A stretch of DNA of 64,000 nucleotides from Cellulomonas sp. S1-8 (GCF_026184235.1 NZ_CP110806.1:1612001-1676000); one strand, 5' to 3'. Shown: positions 1-9,802, numbered from the stretch's first letter. Notes: generated from the sequence alone by a model not told the origin. Program-made: numbers and translations.

Positions 1-35
1 CCGGCCCGGGTTCCCCCGGTGCCGCATCCGGGAGC

Positions 36-57
36 CCGGTGGCGCACTCGCCACCGG
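36..57. terminator. hairpin before first gene
   Basis: A perfect 9-bp stem (36-44 with 49-57, loop CACT) lies 24 nt before the first start codon. It may be the terminator of a gene left of the window or a leader hairpin; no T-run follows. Confidence 0.4.
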
Positions 58-80
58 CGTTCACTCAGAGAGGTGCCCAC

Positions 81-236
81 ATGCCGTCCTGGCTCATCCT
101 CATCCTCGTCGGTGTCGTCCTCGTCGTCCTCGGCGTCGCGACCAACATCGGCCAGTTCCTCATCTGGATCGGCGTCATCGTGCTCGTCGTCAGCCTGATC
201 CTCGGGCTCGTCGGCCGCGGACGCTCCAGGGTCTAA
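81..236 (+). CDS. small hydrophobic membrane protein (51 aa)
   Basis: A 51-residue protein that is hydrophobic almost throughout. It has two likely membrane helices (about residues 4-20 and 24-43) separated by a short NIGQF turn, and a basic tail GRGRSRV that should stay in the cytoplasm. The start is the ATG with an AGAGAGG ribosome-binding site about 8 nt upstream; a longer in-frame reading from 39 has no such site. Similar short helical-hairpin proteins are common in actinobacteria, but no function is known to me. It stands alone and is followed by a bidirectional hairpin shared with the convergent pncB gene. Confidence 0.75.
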   Translation: MPSWLILILVGVVLVVLGVATNIGQFLIWIGVIVLVVSLILGLVGRGRSRV

Positions 237-278
237 CGCTGCGCACGGTCGGCACCCCCTCCGCCGGCCGCACGCACC

Positions 279-309
279 CGGGCCGGGACGCCACGCGCGT
301 CCCGGCCCG
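279..309. terminator. bidirectional terminator hairpin
   Basis: A perfect 13-bp GC-rich stem (279-291 with 297-309, loop CACGC) sits between the convergent small membrane gene and pncB. There is no T-tract, as is usual for actinobacterial terminators. Confidence 0.65.
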
Positions 310-336
310 TGTCATGTCCGCACGCGGCCGTCCCCC

Positions 337-1737
337 TCAGGCCAGCCGCAGCTCCGTCGTCGGGACCGCGGCGTCGTCCGACGAGAGCCTGCGCGCACCG
401 CGCGGCAGCTCGTCGCGCGACACCCGGTGGCGCTCGGTGGCCGCCCGGACGCCCGCCGCGGCCGTCAGGCCGGGCTGCACCTCGCCGGTGCGCACCAGCG
501 GCACGTGCAGCGGACGCAGCCCCGCGTCCGGCGCGTCGACCTGCGCGGACGTCCACCGCGCGACCGCGTCGTCCGGCCCGACCACGAGGACCTCCTCGAC
601 CGCGCGCCCGTCCCGGTCCAGCCTGCGCGCCGCCGCCTTGCGGCCCCCGGTGCTGGTCTTCGAGCGGGACGCCTTCGCCACCGGCTCCATGGCGCCCGAC
701 GCACCCTCGCGGGCGACCAGCTTGTAGACCATGCCGCACGTCGGCGCCCCCGAGCCCGTCACCAGCGCCGTCCCGACGCCGTAGGTGTCCACGGGGACGG
801 CGGCCAACGAGGCGATCGCGTACTCGTCGAGGTCGCTCGTCACGACGATCCGCGTGTCGAACGCGCCCGCCGCGTCGAGCTGGGCGCGCACCTCCTGCGC
901 CAGCACGCCGAGGTCCCCGGAGTCGAGGCGCACCGCACCGAGCGCCGTGCCCGCGGCCGCGAGCGCCCGCTCGACCCCCCGCCGCACGTCGTACGTGTCG
1001 ACCAGCAGCGTCGTCCCCGCGCCCTGCGAGCGGACCTGGGAGGCGAACGCCGCCTCCTCGTCGTCGTGCAGCAGGGTGAAGGCGTGCGCCGCCGTGCCGA
1101 TCGTGGGCAGGCCGTACCGGCGTCCCGCCTCGAGGTTCGACGTGCCCGCGAAGCCCGCCACGACGGCGGCCCGCGCGGCCGCGACGGCGGCGTCCTCGTG
1201 CGCCCGCCGCGCCCCCATCTCGAGGCACGGGCGATCGACGGCGGCGCTGGTCATGCGCGACGCCGCCGACGCGATCGCCGAGTCGTAGTTGAGGACGGAC
1301 AGCACGAGCGTCTCGAGCAGGACCGCCTCCGCGAACGTGCCCTCGACGACCAGCACGGGCGACTGCGGGAAGAACACCTCGCCCTCGGCGTACCCCACGA
1401 CGTCCCCGCCGAACCGGTAGTCCGCGAGGTACTCGAGCGTCGCGTCGTCGACGATGCGCTCGTCGCCGAGCCAGTCGAGCTCCGGGGTGCCGAAGCGGAA
1501 CGCCGCGAGCTGCTCGAGCACGCGGCCGGTACCCGCGAGCACGCCGTACCGGCGCCCCGCCGGCAGCCTGCGCGTGAACACCTCGAACACGCAGCGCCGG
1601 TGCGCGGTGCCGTCGGCCAGCGCGGCCTGCAGCATCGTCAGCTCGTACCTGTCGGTCAGCAGCGCGGTGCTGCCGGAGCCGACCGCTGCGACGGCCGGCG
1701 TGGTCGGGGTCGGCGCGGCTGCGCGCGTGTCCGTCAT
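337..1737 (-). CDS. pncB: nicotinate phosphoribosyltransferase (copy 1)
   Basis: Joins nicotinate and PRPP to give nicotinate mononucleotide (Preiss-Handler NAD salvage, cytoplasm). The 466-aa product shows the family N-terminus LLTDRYELTML (residues 26-36), the LVDTYDV and RLDSGDL motifs of the barrel, TSDLDEY, and the C-terminal KLVAREG and KASRSKTSTGG segments. Length is normal. The ATG at 1737 was chosen because TACGTT (1744-1749) lies 6 nt upstream as a -10 box, implying a leaderless message; upstream in-frame codons would precede that promoter. It is divergent from clpS. A second, clearly related copy lies at 26274-27626 in an NAD-salvage operon; this one has no such partners. Confidence 0.93.
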   Translation of the reverse strand: MTDTRAAAPTPTTPAVAAVGSGSTALLTDRYELTMLQAALADGTAHRRCVFEVFTRRLPAGRRYGVLAGTGRVLEQLAAFRFGTPELDWLGDERIVDDATLEYLADYRFGGDVVGYAEGEVFFPQSPVLVVEGTFAEAVLLETLVLSVLNYDSAIASAASRMTSAAVDRPCLEMGARRAHEDAAVAAARAAVVAGFAGTSNLEAGRRYGLPTIGTAAHAFTLLHDDEEAAFASQVRSQGAGTTLLVDTYDVRRGVERALAAAGTALGAVRLDSGDLGVLAQEVRAQLDAAGAFDTRIVVTSDLDEYAIASLAAVPVDTYGVGTALVTGSGAPTCGMVYKLVAREGASGAMEPVAKASRSKTSTGGRKAAARRLDRDGRAVEEVLVVGPDDAVARWTSAQVDAPDAGLRPLHVPLVRTGEVQPGLTAAAGVRAATERHRVSRDELPRGARRLSSDDAAVPTTELRLA

Positions 1738-1743
1738 GACGTC

Positions 1744-1749
1744 AACGTA
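1744..1749 (-). promoter_or_regulatory. -10 box of pncB copy 1
   Basis: TACGTT on the minus strand ends 6 nt before the ATG at 1737, which fits a leaderless transcript. Confidence 0.5.
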
Positions 1750-1795
1750 GACGCCGCCGCACCGACGCGACATCCGCCGCGTCACCGCGCGCACC

Positions 1796-1801
1796 TACAG
1801 T
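1796..1801 (+). promoter_or_regulatory. -10 box of clpS
   Basis: TACAGT ends 7 nt before the GTG at 1809. This favours 1809 over the in-frame GTG at 1800, which lies inside the box. Confidence 0.5.
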
Positions 1802-1808
1802 GGTCGTC

Positions 1809-2102
1809 GTGCCTGCGACCGCCACCCCCGACACGCGCTCCGCGGTGGACGAGGCCACGTCCACCGCCGACGCGTGGGTGACGATCGTCTGGAACGACCC
1901 CGTCAACCTCATGACGTACGTCACCTACGTGTTCCTCACGTACTTCGGCTACCCGCGCGAGAAGGCGGAGCGCCTCATGCGCCAGGTCCACGAGGAGGGG
2001 CGGGCGGTCGTGTCGACGGGCAACCGCGAGGCGATGGAGGTCGACGTGCAGGCCATGCACTCCTACGGGCTGTGGGCCACGTTGCAGCGCGGCGGTCAGT
2101 GA
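1809..2102 (+). CDS. clpS: ATP-dependent Clp protease adaptor ClpS
   Basis: Adaptor that binds N-degron substrates and the N-domain of a Clp ATPase and delivers them for proteolysis. The 97-aa product has the family core: [15 protein letters not shown] near the N-terminus, which forms the N-degron pocket, then HEEGRAVV and the final YGLWATL strand. The first 20 residues are a low-complexity tail, as in other ClpS proteins. The start at 1809 follows from the -10 box at 1796. Its stop overlaps the start of the DUF2017 gene by one base (TGATG), so the two are translationally coupled, an order conserved across actinobacteria. Confidence 0.9.
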   Translation: MPATATPDTRSAVDEATSTADAWVTIVWNDPVNLMTYVTYVFLTYFGYPREKAERLMRQVHEEGRAVVSTGNREAMEVDVQAMHSYGLWATLQRGGQ

Positions 2103-2743
2103 TGCGCGCGTTCCGCCGGCAGAAGGGGCGGTACGTCGCGCGGCTGGACGCGGCGGAGCGGGCCGTCGTCGCGTCCGTCGTCGCCGACGTCGCCGAGCTG
2201 CTGGGGGCCGGGCGCCTCGAGGACACGGCCACGCCCGGGCCGTCCGCGGACGCCGCCCCGGGCTCGCCCGACGGCTGGACCCTGCGCACGTCGCCGGTGC
2301 CGCCGCCGCAGGACCCCGCGGTGCGCCGCCTGCTGCCCGACGCGTCACGCGACGACACCGAGGTCGCCGACGAGTTCCGACGCCTCACCGAGGACGACCT
2401 GCGGGCCCGCAAGGTCGCGCGCCTGCGCTGCCTGTGGACGTCCCTGGTGGACGGGGAGCCGGGGTGGCCGGAGCACGCGCTGGTCGTGACGCCGCAGTCC
2501 GCCGACGACGTGGCGGCGACCCTCACGGACCTGCGGCTCGTGCTCGGCGAGCGGCTCGGCATCCGCACCGACGCGGACTCGGAGGCGCTGTACGACGGGC
2601 TCGGCGGGGAGGACGAGGGCGACGTGCGCGCCTACCTGGCCTCCGTCTACGGCGCGCTGTCGTGGTTGCAGGAGTCGCTGCTCGCTGTGATGCTCGCCGC
2701 ACCGGAGGGCCCGGTCGGGGGTCGCGGGCGGTCCGACGGCTAG
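2102..2743 (+). CDS. DUF2017 family protein
   Basis: A 213-aa cytoplasmic protein of the DUF2017 family, which is nearly always encoded directly after clpS in actinobacteria. Its function is unknown, but the linkage suggests a part in Clp proteolysis. Visible features are the basic start [16 protein letters not shown], the segment [18 protein letters not shown] in the middle, and a helical second half with [20 protein letters not shown]. The ATG at 2102 overlaps the clpS stop. The mixed acidic/Pro-rich stretch around residues 40-75 looks like a linker between two helical parts. No enzyme motif was seen. Confidence 0.88.
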   Translation: MRAFRRQKGRYVARLDAAERAVVASVVADVAELLGAGRLEDTATPGPSADAAPGSPDGWTLRTSPVPPPQDPAVRRLLPDASRDDTEVADEFRRLTEDDLRARKVARLRCLWTSLVDGEPGWPEHALVVTPQSADDVAATLTDLRLVLGERLGIRTDADSEALYDGLGGEDEGDVRAYLASVYGALSWLQESLLAVMLAAPEGPVGGRGRSDG

Positions 2744-2746
2744 TGT
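2741..2746 (+). promoter_or_regulatory. -10 box of murI
   Basis: TAGTGT ends 7 nt before the GTG at 2754; it also carries the stop codon of the preceding gene. It suggests a separate leaderless murI transcript. Confidence 0.45.
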
Positions 2747-2753
2747 CGGTCGC

Positions 2754-3566
2754 GTGAGCGACGCCCCGATCGGCATCTTCGACTCCGGCGTCGGTGGACT
2801 CACGGTGGCCAGGTCGATCCTCGACCAGCTGCCGCACGAGTCCACCCTGTACATCGGTGACACCCTCAACGGCCCGTACGGGCCCAAGCCGCTCGCAGCG
2901 GTCCGCGCCCACGCGCTCGAGATCATGGACGACCTCGTCGACGCGGGTGTGAAGATGCTGGTCATCGCGTGCAACAGCGCGTCGGCCGCGGTGCTGCGCG
3001 ACGCCCGCGAGCGGTACACCCAGCGTCGCGGGCTGCCCGTCGTCGAGGTCGTCCTGCCGGCCGCGCGCCGCGCCGTGGCCGCCACGCGCAACGGCCGCAT
3101 CGGCGTCATCGGGACGCGCGCCACGATCGACTCGCGCGCGTACGACGACGCCTTCGCGGTCGCGGGCGTCGAGCTGACGTCGCGCGCGTGCCCGCGGTTC
3201 GTCGAGCTCGTCGAGGCCGGCATCACGTCGGGGCCGGACGCGCTCGCGACGGCCCACGAGTACCTCGACCCGGTCCGGGACGCGGGCGTCGACACGCTCG
3301 TGCTGGGCTGCACGCACTACCCGCTGCTCACGGGCGTCATCTCCTACGTCATGGGGGAGCAGGTCACGCTCGTCTCGAGCGCCGAGGAGACCGCGAAGGA
3401 CGTGTACCGCACGCTCGTCGCGCACGACCTGGAGCGGAGTCCCGCCGCGGGCGAGCCCACGCACCGGTTCCTCGCGACGGGTGACCCGGGGGGGTTCGCG
3501 ACGCTCGCGCGCCGGTTCCTGGGGCCGGAGGTCGAAGCCGTCGAGCCGCGGGGGGCGCTGCGATGA
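2754..3566 (+). CDS. murI: glutamate racemase
   Basis: Converts L-glutamate to D-glutamate for peptidoglycan, using two cysteines as acid/base. The 270-aa product has the signature [10 protein letters not shown] (residues 9-18), [11 protein letters not shown], the first catalytic Cys73 in IACNSAS and the second Cys186 in LGCTHYPLL. Length is typical. It starts with GTG ten bases after the DUF2017 stop and overlaps the next gene by 4 bp (ATGA). The neighbourhood (clpS upstream, MBL hydrolase, RNase PH and RdgB downstream) is the standard actinobacterial cluster. Confidence 0.95.
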   Translation: MSDAPIGIFDSGVGGLTVARSILDQLPHESTLYIGDTLNGPYGPKPLAAVRAHALEIMDDLVDAGVKMLVIACNSASAAVLRDARERYTQRRGLPVVEVVLPAARRAVAATRNGRIGVIGTRATIDSRAYDDAFAVAGVELTSRACPRFVELVEAGITSGPDALATAHEYLDPVRDAGVDTLVLGCTHYPLLTGVISYVMGEQVTLVSSAEETAKDVYRTLVAHDLERSPAAGEPTHRFLATGDPGGFATLARRFLGPEVEAVEPRGALR

Positions 3567-4351
3567 GGCTGGTCGTGCTGGGGTGTGCCGGGTCCTTCCC
3601 GGGGCCGGACTCCGCGGCGTCGTCGTACCTGGTGCAGGCCGAGGACGCGGCGGGGCGGACCTGGTCCGTCGTGCTGGACCTGGGCAACGGCGCCCTGGGC
3701 GCCCTGCAGCGCTGGGGCGACCCGGCGGCTGTCGACGCGGTCGCGCTGTCCCACCTGCACGCCGACCACGTCGCGGACATGGCCGTGCTGGGCGTGTACC
3801 GGCGGTACCGGCCGGCGGGCGCGCTGCCGCCGCTCGTCGTGCACGGGCCCGACGGCACACGGGACCGGATCGCGCACCTGTCCGGCAACGACCCCGCCAC
3901 GGACACCAGCGGGCAGTTCGACGTCCGGACGTGGGAGGCGGGGCGGTCCGTCGACGTCGGCCCGTTGACGCTGCAGGCCGTGCCCGTGGAGCACCCGATC
4001 CTGGCCTTCGGCATCCGCGTGACCGGACCGTCGGACGTCGACCCCGCGCGCCGCGTCACCCTCGCCTACAGCGGCGACACCGACGCCTGCGCGGGTCTCG
4101 ACGACCTCGCGACGGGCGCCGACCTGCTCCTCGCCGAGGCCGCGTTCGTCGAGGGTCGCGACGACCACGTCCGCGGCGTGCACCTCACCGGGCGCCGCGC
4201 GGGGCAGGCCGCCGCCCACGGCGGGTCCCGCAGCCTCGTGCTGACCCACGTCCCGGCGTGGAACGACCCCGAGGTCGCCGTGCGCGAGGCGCGCGCCGTC
4301 TACGACGGCCCGACGACCCTCGCGACCCCGGGCACCACGTACCCCCTCTGA
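3563..4351 (+). CDS. MBL-fold metal-dependent hydrolase
   Basis: A 262-aa metallo-beta-lactamase-fold protein. It carries the metal motif SHLHADH (His64, His66, Asp68, His69), a later SGDTDAC aspartate and the C-terminal LTHVPAWND histidine, the layout of RNase Z/ElaC-like and related hydrolases. The partly random-coil start [15 protein letters not shown] matches the actinobacterial proteins encoded between murI and rph. The substrate is not known; a phosphodiesterase role is plausible from family membership only. It overlaps murI by 4 bp (ATGA). After it comes the repeat-framed insertion rather than rph directly. Confidence 0.88.
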   Translation: MRLVVLGCAGSFPGPDSAASSYLVQAEDAAGRTWSVVLDLGNGALGALQRWGDPAAVDAVALSHLHADHVADMAVLGVYRRYRPAGALPPLVVHGPDGTRDRIAHLSGNDPATDTSGQFDVRTWEAGRSVDVGPLTLQAVPVEHPILAFGIRVTGPSDVDPARRVTLAYSGDTDACAGLDDLATGADLLLAEAAFVEGRDDHVRGVHLTGRRAGQAAAHGGSRSLVLTHVPAWNDPEVAVREARAVYDGPTTLATPGTTYPL

Positions 4352-4386
4352 CCCCGCCCGCGCACGCCCCGCCCCACCTGCCACCC

Positions 4387-4460
4387 GTCGAGCGCGGTAC
4401 ATGACCGTCCAGCGCGGTACTCGTTTACCCCGCGTTCGACGGTCGTGTACCGCGCTCGGC
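4387..4460. repeat. four-unit dyad block, left copy
   Basis: Four 14-bp units start at 4387, 4407, 4427 and 4447, exactly 20 bp apart. The first two read GTCGAGCGCGGTAC and GTCCAGCGCGGTAC; the last two are the same motif inverted (the third degenerate, about 10 of 14 matching; the fourth GTACCGCGCTCGGC). The forward-forward-reverse-reverse order makes a 74-bp dyad. A matching block lies after the next gene at 5438-5511. Inference: an array of protein-binding sites on one DNA face, or the end of a mobile cassette. Confidence 0.8.
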
Positions 4461-4515
4461 GGGGGGTGTGGATGGCGGGAGCGGGAGCTCGGGGCGTCGT
4501 GGCAGCCTGCCGCGC

Positions 4516-5427
4516 ATGAGCGGTGGAGCGTCGGACGGGCCTGGTGCCGCGGTCGTGCACGTGCACCTCGGCGGGCAGCCTGTGCTGAACGATCCCGAGG
4601 TGCTCCAGCGCCGGGCCAGATCGGGCGAGGTCGTGCGGGTGCGGCGTGGCACCTACGTGGACGCCGAGGCGTGGCGTGGTCTGGACGACCGCGCCCGGCA
4701 GGTCGTCCGGGTCCGGGCCGTCCTCGCAGCGGCATCCGCACCGCCGGTGTTCTCGCACTGGTCGGCCGCGGCGGTTCTGGGGCTGCCGGTCGTCGGCCGT
4801 CGCGACGAGGCGGTGCACGTCGTCCAGGGCTCTGCCGGCGGCGGGCGGTCGCACGGCGACGTCGTCCGGCACGCTGTCGGCGGCGGCGCCGACACCACGG
4901 TGGTCGACGGGATCCGGGTCACGTCCGCAGCACGGACCGTCGTCGACCTCGCGCGGGTGGGAGGGGTCGTCGCCGGCGTGGTGGCCGCCGACGCCGCTGT
5001 GCGGCGGGGCCTGACGGATGTCGAGGAGCTGCGAGCCGAGGTCGCGGTCGTCGCACGCGGGCGAGGCGTTCGCGCCGCGCGCTGGACCACCGGGCTCGTG
5101 GACCCACGCTCCGAGTCGCCCGGAGAATCGCTGAGCCGCGTGCGCATGGCCGAGCTCGGCCTGCCGGCGCCCGTGCTCCAGCACGAGGTGCGCGACCGGT
5201 ACGGCTTCGTCGGCAGGGTGGACTTCTGGTGGCCGGAGCAGGGCGTGGTGGGGGAGTTCGACGGGCGCGTGAAGTACGGCTCCGACGCGCCGGACGTGCT
5301 GTGGGCGGAGAAGCTGCGCGAGGACAGGCTGCGTGCGGCCGGCCTGGCCGTGGCGCGGTGGACCTGGCCCGACGCGTGGGCCGGCGAGCCCATGGCGGCG
5401 CGGCTGCGCGCAGCGGGCGTCCGCTGA
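4516..5427 (+). CDS. AbiEi-like winged helix / DUF559-type nuclease-fold protein
   Basis: A 303-aa protein of the solitary actinobacterial type often labelled type IV antitoxin AbiEi-like. Residues about 15-70 resemble the AbiEi winged helix (RARSGEVVRVRRGTYV), followed by FSHWSAAAVLGLPV and TSAARTVVDLARVGG. The C-terminal 100 residues look like a DUF559/PD-(D/E)XK fold: Asp236, Glu247, Asp249 and Lys253 in VDFWWPEQ...VGEFDGRVKYG. No partner toxin gene is adjacent. The ATG at 4516 is the first Met before conserved sequence; no clear ribosome-binding site is seen. It interrupts the usual MBL-rph adjacency and is framed by the dyad blocks at 4387 and 5438. DNA binding or cleavage is inferred only. 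Confidence 0.75.
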   Translation: MSGGASDGPGAAVVHVHLGGQPVLNDPEVLQRRARSGEVVRVRRGTYVDAEAWRGLDDRARQVVRVRAVLAAASAPPVFSHWSAAAVLGLPVVGRRDEAVHVVQGSAGGGRSHGDVVRHAVGGGADTTVVDGIRVTSAARTVVDLARVGGVVAGVVAADAAVRRGLTDVEELRAEVAVVARGRGVRAARWTTGLVDPRSESPGESLSRVRMAELGLPAPVLQHEVRDRYGFVGRVDFWWPEQGVVGEFDGRVKYGSDAPDVLWAEKLREDRLRAAGLAVARWTWPDAWAGEPMAARLRAAGVR

Positions 5428-5437
5428 ATGCGTCCGC

Positions 5438-5511
5438 CTCGAGCGCGGTACTGAACGGTCGACCGCGGTACTCGTTCGTACCGCGCTCGGCAGTGGAGTA
5501 CAGCGTTCGGC
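5438..5511. repeat. four-unit dyad block, right copy
   Basis: Units start at 5438, 5458, 5478 and 5498, again 20 bp apart: CTCGAGCGCGGTAC, GTCGACCGCGGTAC, then inverted GTACCGCGCTCGGC and GTACAGCGTTCGGC. The order and spacing match the left block, and the central linkers agree too (TCGTTT left, TCGTTC right). The two blocks begin 1051 bp apart with only the AbiEi/DUF559-like gene between them. Confidence 0.8.
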
Positions 5512-5568
5512 GGTGGGGGGCACGGTGGGGGGAGGGGGGTGGGTTCGGAGGGTGGGTGGGGGCGCACG

Positions 5569-5574
5569 TAGGGT
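5569..5574 (+). promoter_or_regulatory. -10 box of rph
   Basis: TAGGGT ends 6 nt before the ATG at 5581, consistent with a leaderless rph-rdgB-ABC-F transcript starting just after the right dyad block. Confidence 0.45.
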
Positions 5575-5580
5575 CGTGGC

Positions 5581-6420
5581 ATGGTGAATGCGGGTGGGTC
5601 GGGTGCGGGGGTCGCCGTGGGTACGGGTACGGGTGGGGTGCGGGGGGACGGGCGGCGGGCCGACGAGCTGCGGCCCGTGACGATCACGCGGCGCTTCCTC
5701 GACGCGGGCGAGGGGTCGGTGCTCGTCGAGTTCGGCGGGACGAAGGTGCTCTGCGTGGCGTCCTTCACCGAGGGGGTGCCGCGCTGGCGCAAGGGCTCGG
5801 GCGAGGGCTGGGTGACCGCCGAGTACGCGATGCTGCCGCGCGCCACGAACAGCCGGTCGGACCGTGAGTCGGTGCGCGGCAAGGTCGGCGGGCGCACGCA
5901 CGAGATCTCGCGCCTGATCGGACGCTCGCTGCGGGCCGTCATCGACGTCGCCGCGCTCGGCGAGAACACCGTGGTCCTCGACTGCGACGTGCTGCAGGCC
6001 GACGGCGGCACCCGGACGGCCGCCATCACCGGGGCGTACGTGGCCCTCGCGGACGCGGTCGCGTGGGCGACGTCGCAGCGGCTCGTCAAGCCCGGCCGCC
6101 AGGTGCTGCGCGACTCCGTGGCCGCGGTCAGCGTCGGCATCGTCGACGGCGTGCCGGTGCTCGACCTGCCGTACCCCGAGGACGTCCGCGCCGAGACCGA
6201 CATGAACGTCGTCACCACGGGTTCGGGCACGTTCGTCGAGGTCCAGGGCACGGCCGAGCACGCGCCGTTCGACCGCGCCGAGCTCGACGCCCTCCTCGAC
6301 CTCGCGCTCGCGGGCACGGCGCAGCTCGCGGCGCTCCAGGCGGCGGTGCTGGCGGCACCCGCGGGCGACGGCAGCGCGACGCGCTCGACCGGCCCGGCGG
6401 GCCCCGGGTCCGCGCCGTGA
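5581..6420 (+). CDS. rph: ribonuclease PH
   Basis: Phosphate-dependent 3'-5' exoribonuclease that trims tRNA 3' ends (cytoplasm, hexamer of trimers). The 279-aa product has a Gly-rich 20-residue start, then [16 protein letters not shown], the [16 protein letters not shown] motif and the phosphate-site arginines in [39 protein letters not shown] and AETDMNVV follow; both are family hallmarks. The C-terminal 25 residues are low-complexity. The start is set by TAGGGT at 5569. The stop overlaps the GTG of rdgB (GTGA), coupling tRNA processing and nucleotide-pool cleaning, a widespread pairing. Confidence 0.95.
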   Translation: MVNAGGSGAGVAVGTGTGGVRGDGRRADELRPVTITRRFLDAGEGSVLVEFGGTKVLCVASFTEGVPRWRKGSGEGWVTAEYAMLPRATNSRSDRESVRGKVGGRTHEISRLIGRSLRAVIDVAALGENTVVLDCDVLQADGGTRTAAITGAYVALADAVAWATSQRLVKPGRQVLRDSVAAVSVGIVDGVPVLDLPYPEDVRAETDMNVVTTGSGTFVEVQGTAEHAPFDRAELDALLDLALAGTAQLAALQAAVLAAPAGDGSATRSTGPAGPGSAP

Positions 6421-7057
6421 CGGGTCGCTCCGGCGTCGTCGTGCCGCCGGGGGCCCGCCTCGTGCTGGCCACGCACAACGCGCACAAGGTCGGGGAGCTG
6501 CGCGCGATCCTCGCGCCCGCGCTGCCCGGGCTGGACGCCGCGGCCGTCGTCGGTGCGGGCGACGTGCATGCACCCGAGCCCGTCGAGGACGGCGTCACCT
6601 TCGAGGAGAACGCGCTGATCAAGGCCCGCGCGCTCGCTGCGGCGACCGGCCTGCCCGCGGTCGCCGACGACTCGGGCCTGAGCGTCGACGTCCTGGGCGG
6701 TGCGCCCGGCATCTTCTCCGCGCGGTGGGCGGGCCGGCACGGCGACGACGCCGCGAACCTGGCCCTGCTCCTCGCCCAGCTCGCCGACGTCGGCCCCGCC
6801 CACCGCGGGGCGCGGTTCGTCTGCGCGGCCGCGCTCGTGACGCCGGACGGCGCGGAGCACGTCACCGTGGGGACGCTCGAGGGCACGCTGGCGGCCGCGC
6901 CGCGCGGTGCGCACGGCTTCGGCTACGACCCCGTGCTCGTCCCCCTCGGCGACACGCGCACGTGCGCCGAGCTCACCGGCGAGCAGAAGAACGCGATCAG
7001 CCACCGCGGCCAGGCCTTCCGTGCCCTGGCGCCGCACCTCGTGGCGGCGCTGCGGGC

Positions 7058-7061
<4 letters not shown>
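6417..7061 (+). CDS. rdgB: non-canonical purine NTP pyrophosphatase (RdgB/HAM1)
   Basis: Hydrolyses ITP, dITP and XTP to monophosphates so that deaminated purines stay out of DNA and RNA. The 214-aa product shows [18 protein letters not shown] (nucleotide-binding TxNxxK motif), [12 protein letters not shown], the metal-binding [12 protein letters not shown] and the C-terminal [25 protein letters not shown] and ALA segments. Length is typical. The GTG start overlaps the rph stop by 4 bp, and the stop overlaps the ATG of the next gene by 4 bp. Confidence 0.95.
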
Positions 7062-8719
<1,658 letters not shown>

Positions 8720-8744
8720 CGAGACCCGCGTCAGCGGGCCGCCG

Positions 8745-9299
8745 TCACGGCAGGCGACCGACCCACGCCATGGCCTGCCGCAGGATCAGCCCCTGGCCGC
8801 CGTTCATCTCGACCTGGACGGCCTCGGTGCACGCCTCCTCGGGTGTGAGCCAGGCGAGGTCGAGCGCGTCCTGCTGGGGCCGGCAGTCACCGGAGACCGG
8901 CACGACGTACGCGAGGGACACGGCGTGCTGGCGGGGGTCGTGGTACGGCGTGACCCCCGGTGTCGGGAAGTACTCGGCGACCGTGAACGGCTGCGGGGAC
9001 GCCGGGACCTGGGGGAGGGCCACGGGGCCCAGGTCCTTCTCGATGTGCCGCAGCAGGGCGTCGCGCACCCGCTCGTGGTACATGACGCGGCCCGAGACGA
9101 GCGCGCGCGACATGACGCCCTCGCGCGTCGCGCGCAGCAGCAGACCGACGGCGACGACGTCGCCGGACTCGTCGACGCGGACCGGCACCGCGTCGACGTA
9201 CAGGATCGGCAGCTGCGTGCGGGCGGTCGCGATCTGCTCGGGCGAGAGCCAGCCGGCGGGTCGCTCGGGGCGCGGGGGGTAATCGGCGGACGCGGTCAC
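8745..9299 (-). CDS. DUF4916 (Nudix-like) protein
   Basis: A 184-aa protein of the actinobacterial DUF4916 family, which has a Nudix-like fold. Typical segments are WLSPEQIATARTQLPILYVD, LVSGRVMYHERVRDALLRH (in the place of the Nudix helix), FTVAEYFPTPGVTPYHDPRQ and HAVSLAYVVPVSGDC. The canonical Nudix box GX5EX7REUXEEXGU is not conserved, so hydrolase activity is doubtful. The GTG start is 6 nt from TAGAAC (9306-9311 minus). It is convergent with the ABC-F gene and divergent from thioredoxin. Function unknown. Confidence 0.82.
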   Translation of the reverse strand: MTASADYPPRPERPAGWLSPEQIATARTQLPILYVDAVPVRVDESGDVVAVGLLLRATREGVMSRALVSGRVMYHERVRDALLRHIEKDLGPVALPQVPASPQPFTVAEYFPTPGVTPYHDPRQHAVSLAYVVPVSGDCRPQQDALDLAWLTPEEACTEAVQVEMNGGQGLILRQAMAWVGRLP

Positions 9300-9305
9300 G
9301 GTGCA

Positions 9306-9311
9306 GTTCTA
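9306..9311 (-). promoter_or_regulatory. -10 box of DUF4916 gene
   Basis: TAGAAC on the minus strand ends 6 nt before the GTG at 9299; likely leaderless. Confidence 0.4.
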
Positions 9312-9362
9312 CCCCGTCCGCGCCCGTGCCGCGCGCACCGCCTCGCGGGCGGACGCGCGAGG

Positions 9363-9386
9363 GGAATACCTCCGGGCGGCCGGGTG
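9363..9386 (+). promoter_or_regulatory. possible sigma-R/sigma-H-type promoter of thioredoxin
   Basis: GGAAT (9363-9367), a 16-nt spacer and GTG (9384-9386) approach the GGAAT-N16-18-GTT consensus of the actinobacterial disulfide-stress sigma factor, with one mismatch. Thioredoxin genes are known members of that regulon in Streptomyces and mycobacteria. Confidence 0.45.
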
Positions 9387-9424
9387 CTGTACGCGTCGAA
9401 CCCTGCAGGATGGAGAGAGACACG

Positions 9425-9793
9425 ATGGCCACCACCACGCTGACCGCCGGCACCATCGCCGAGACGATCAAGGACAACGACATCGTCCTGGTCGACTTCT
9501 GGGCGTCCTGGTGCGGCCCGTGCCGCCAGTTCGGCCCCGTCTTCGAGGCGTCGAGCGACAAGCACCCCGAGGTCGTGCACGCGAAGGTCGACACCGAGGC
9601 CGAGCAGCAGCTCGCCGCGGAGCTGCAGATCACGTCGATCCCGACGCTGATGGCGTTCCGTGACGGCGTGCTGGTGTTCAACCAGGCCGGCGCCCTGCCC
9701 GCGCCCTCGCTCGAGCAGGTCCTGACGGCCGTCAAGGAGCTCGACATGGACGACGTCCGCGCCAAGATCGCGGAGCGTCAGTCGCAGATCTGA
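9425..9793 (+). CDS. trxA: thioredoxin
   Basis: Small disulfide reductase of the cytoplasm, recycled by thioredoxin reductase. The 122-aa protein contains the active site FWASWCGPC (Cys30, Cys33), VDTEAEQQLAAEL and the cis-proline segment ITSIPTLMAFRDG. The start is the ATG with a GGAGAGAG site about 7 nt upstream. The C-terminal 20 residues (VKELDMDDVRAKIAERQ) extend slightly beyond E. coli TrxA, as in many actinobacterial forms. A possible sigma-R promoter lies upstream and a stem-loop terminator downstream. Confidence 0.95.
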   Translation: MATTTLTAGTIAETIKDNDIVLVDFWASWCGPCRQFGPVFEASSDKHPEVVHAKVDTEAEQQLAAELQITSIPTLMAFRDGVLVFNQAGALPAPSLEQVLTAVKELDMDDVRAKIAERQSQI

Positions 9794-9802
9794 AGCGTTT
9801 TG

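Noticed and set aside
4387..5511. Reading the regularly spaced units as a small CRISPR array
   Set aside because: The units are only 14 bp with 6-bp linkers, change orientation midway, and no cas gene is present.
4300..6573. A 757-codon minus-strand frame across the AbiEi/DUF559 gene and rph
   Set aside because: It runs antisense to genes with clear domains and its product is a low-complexity His/Arg/Pro shadow.
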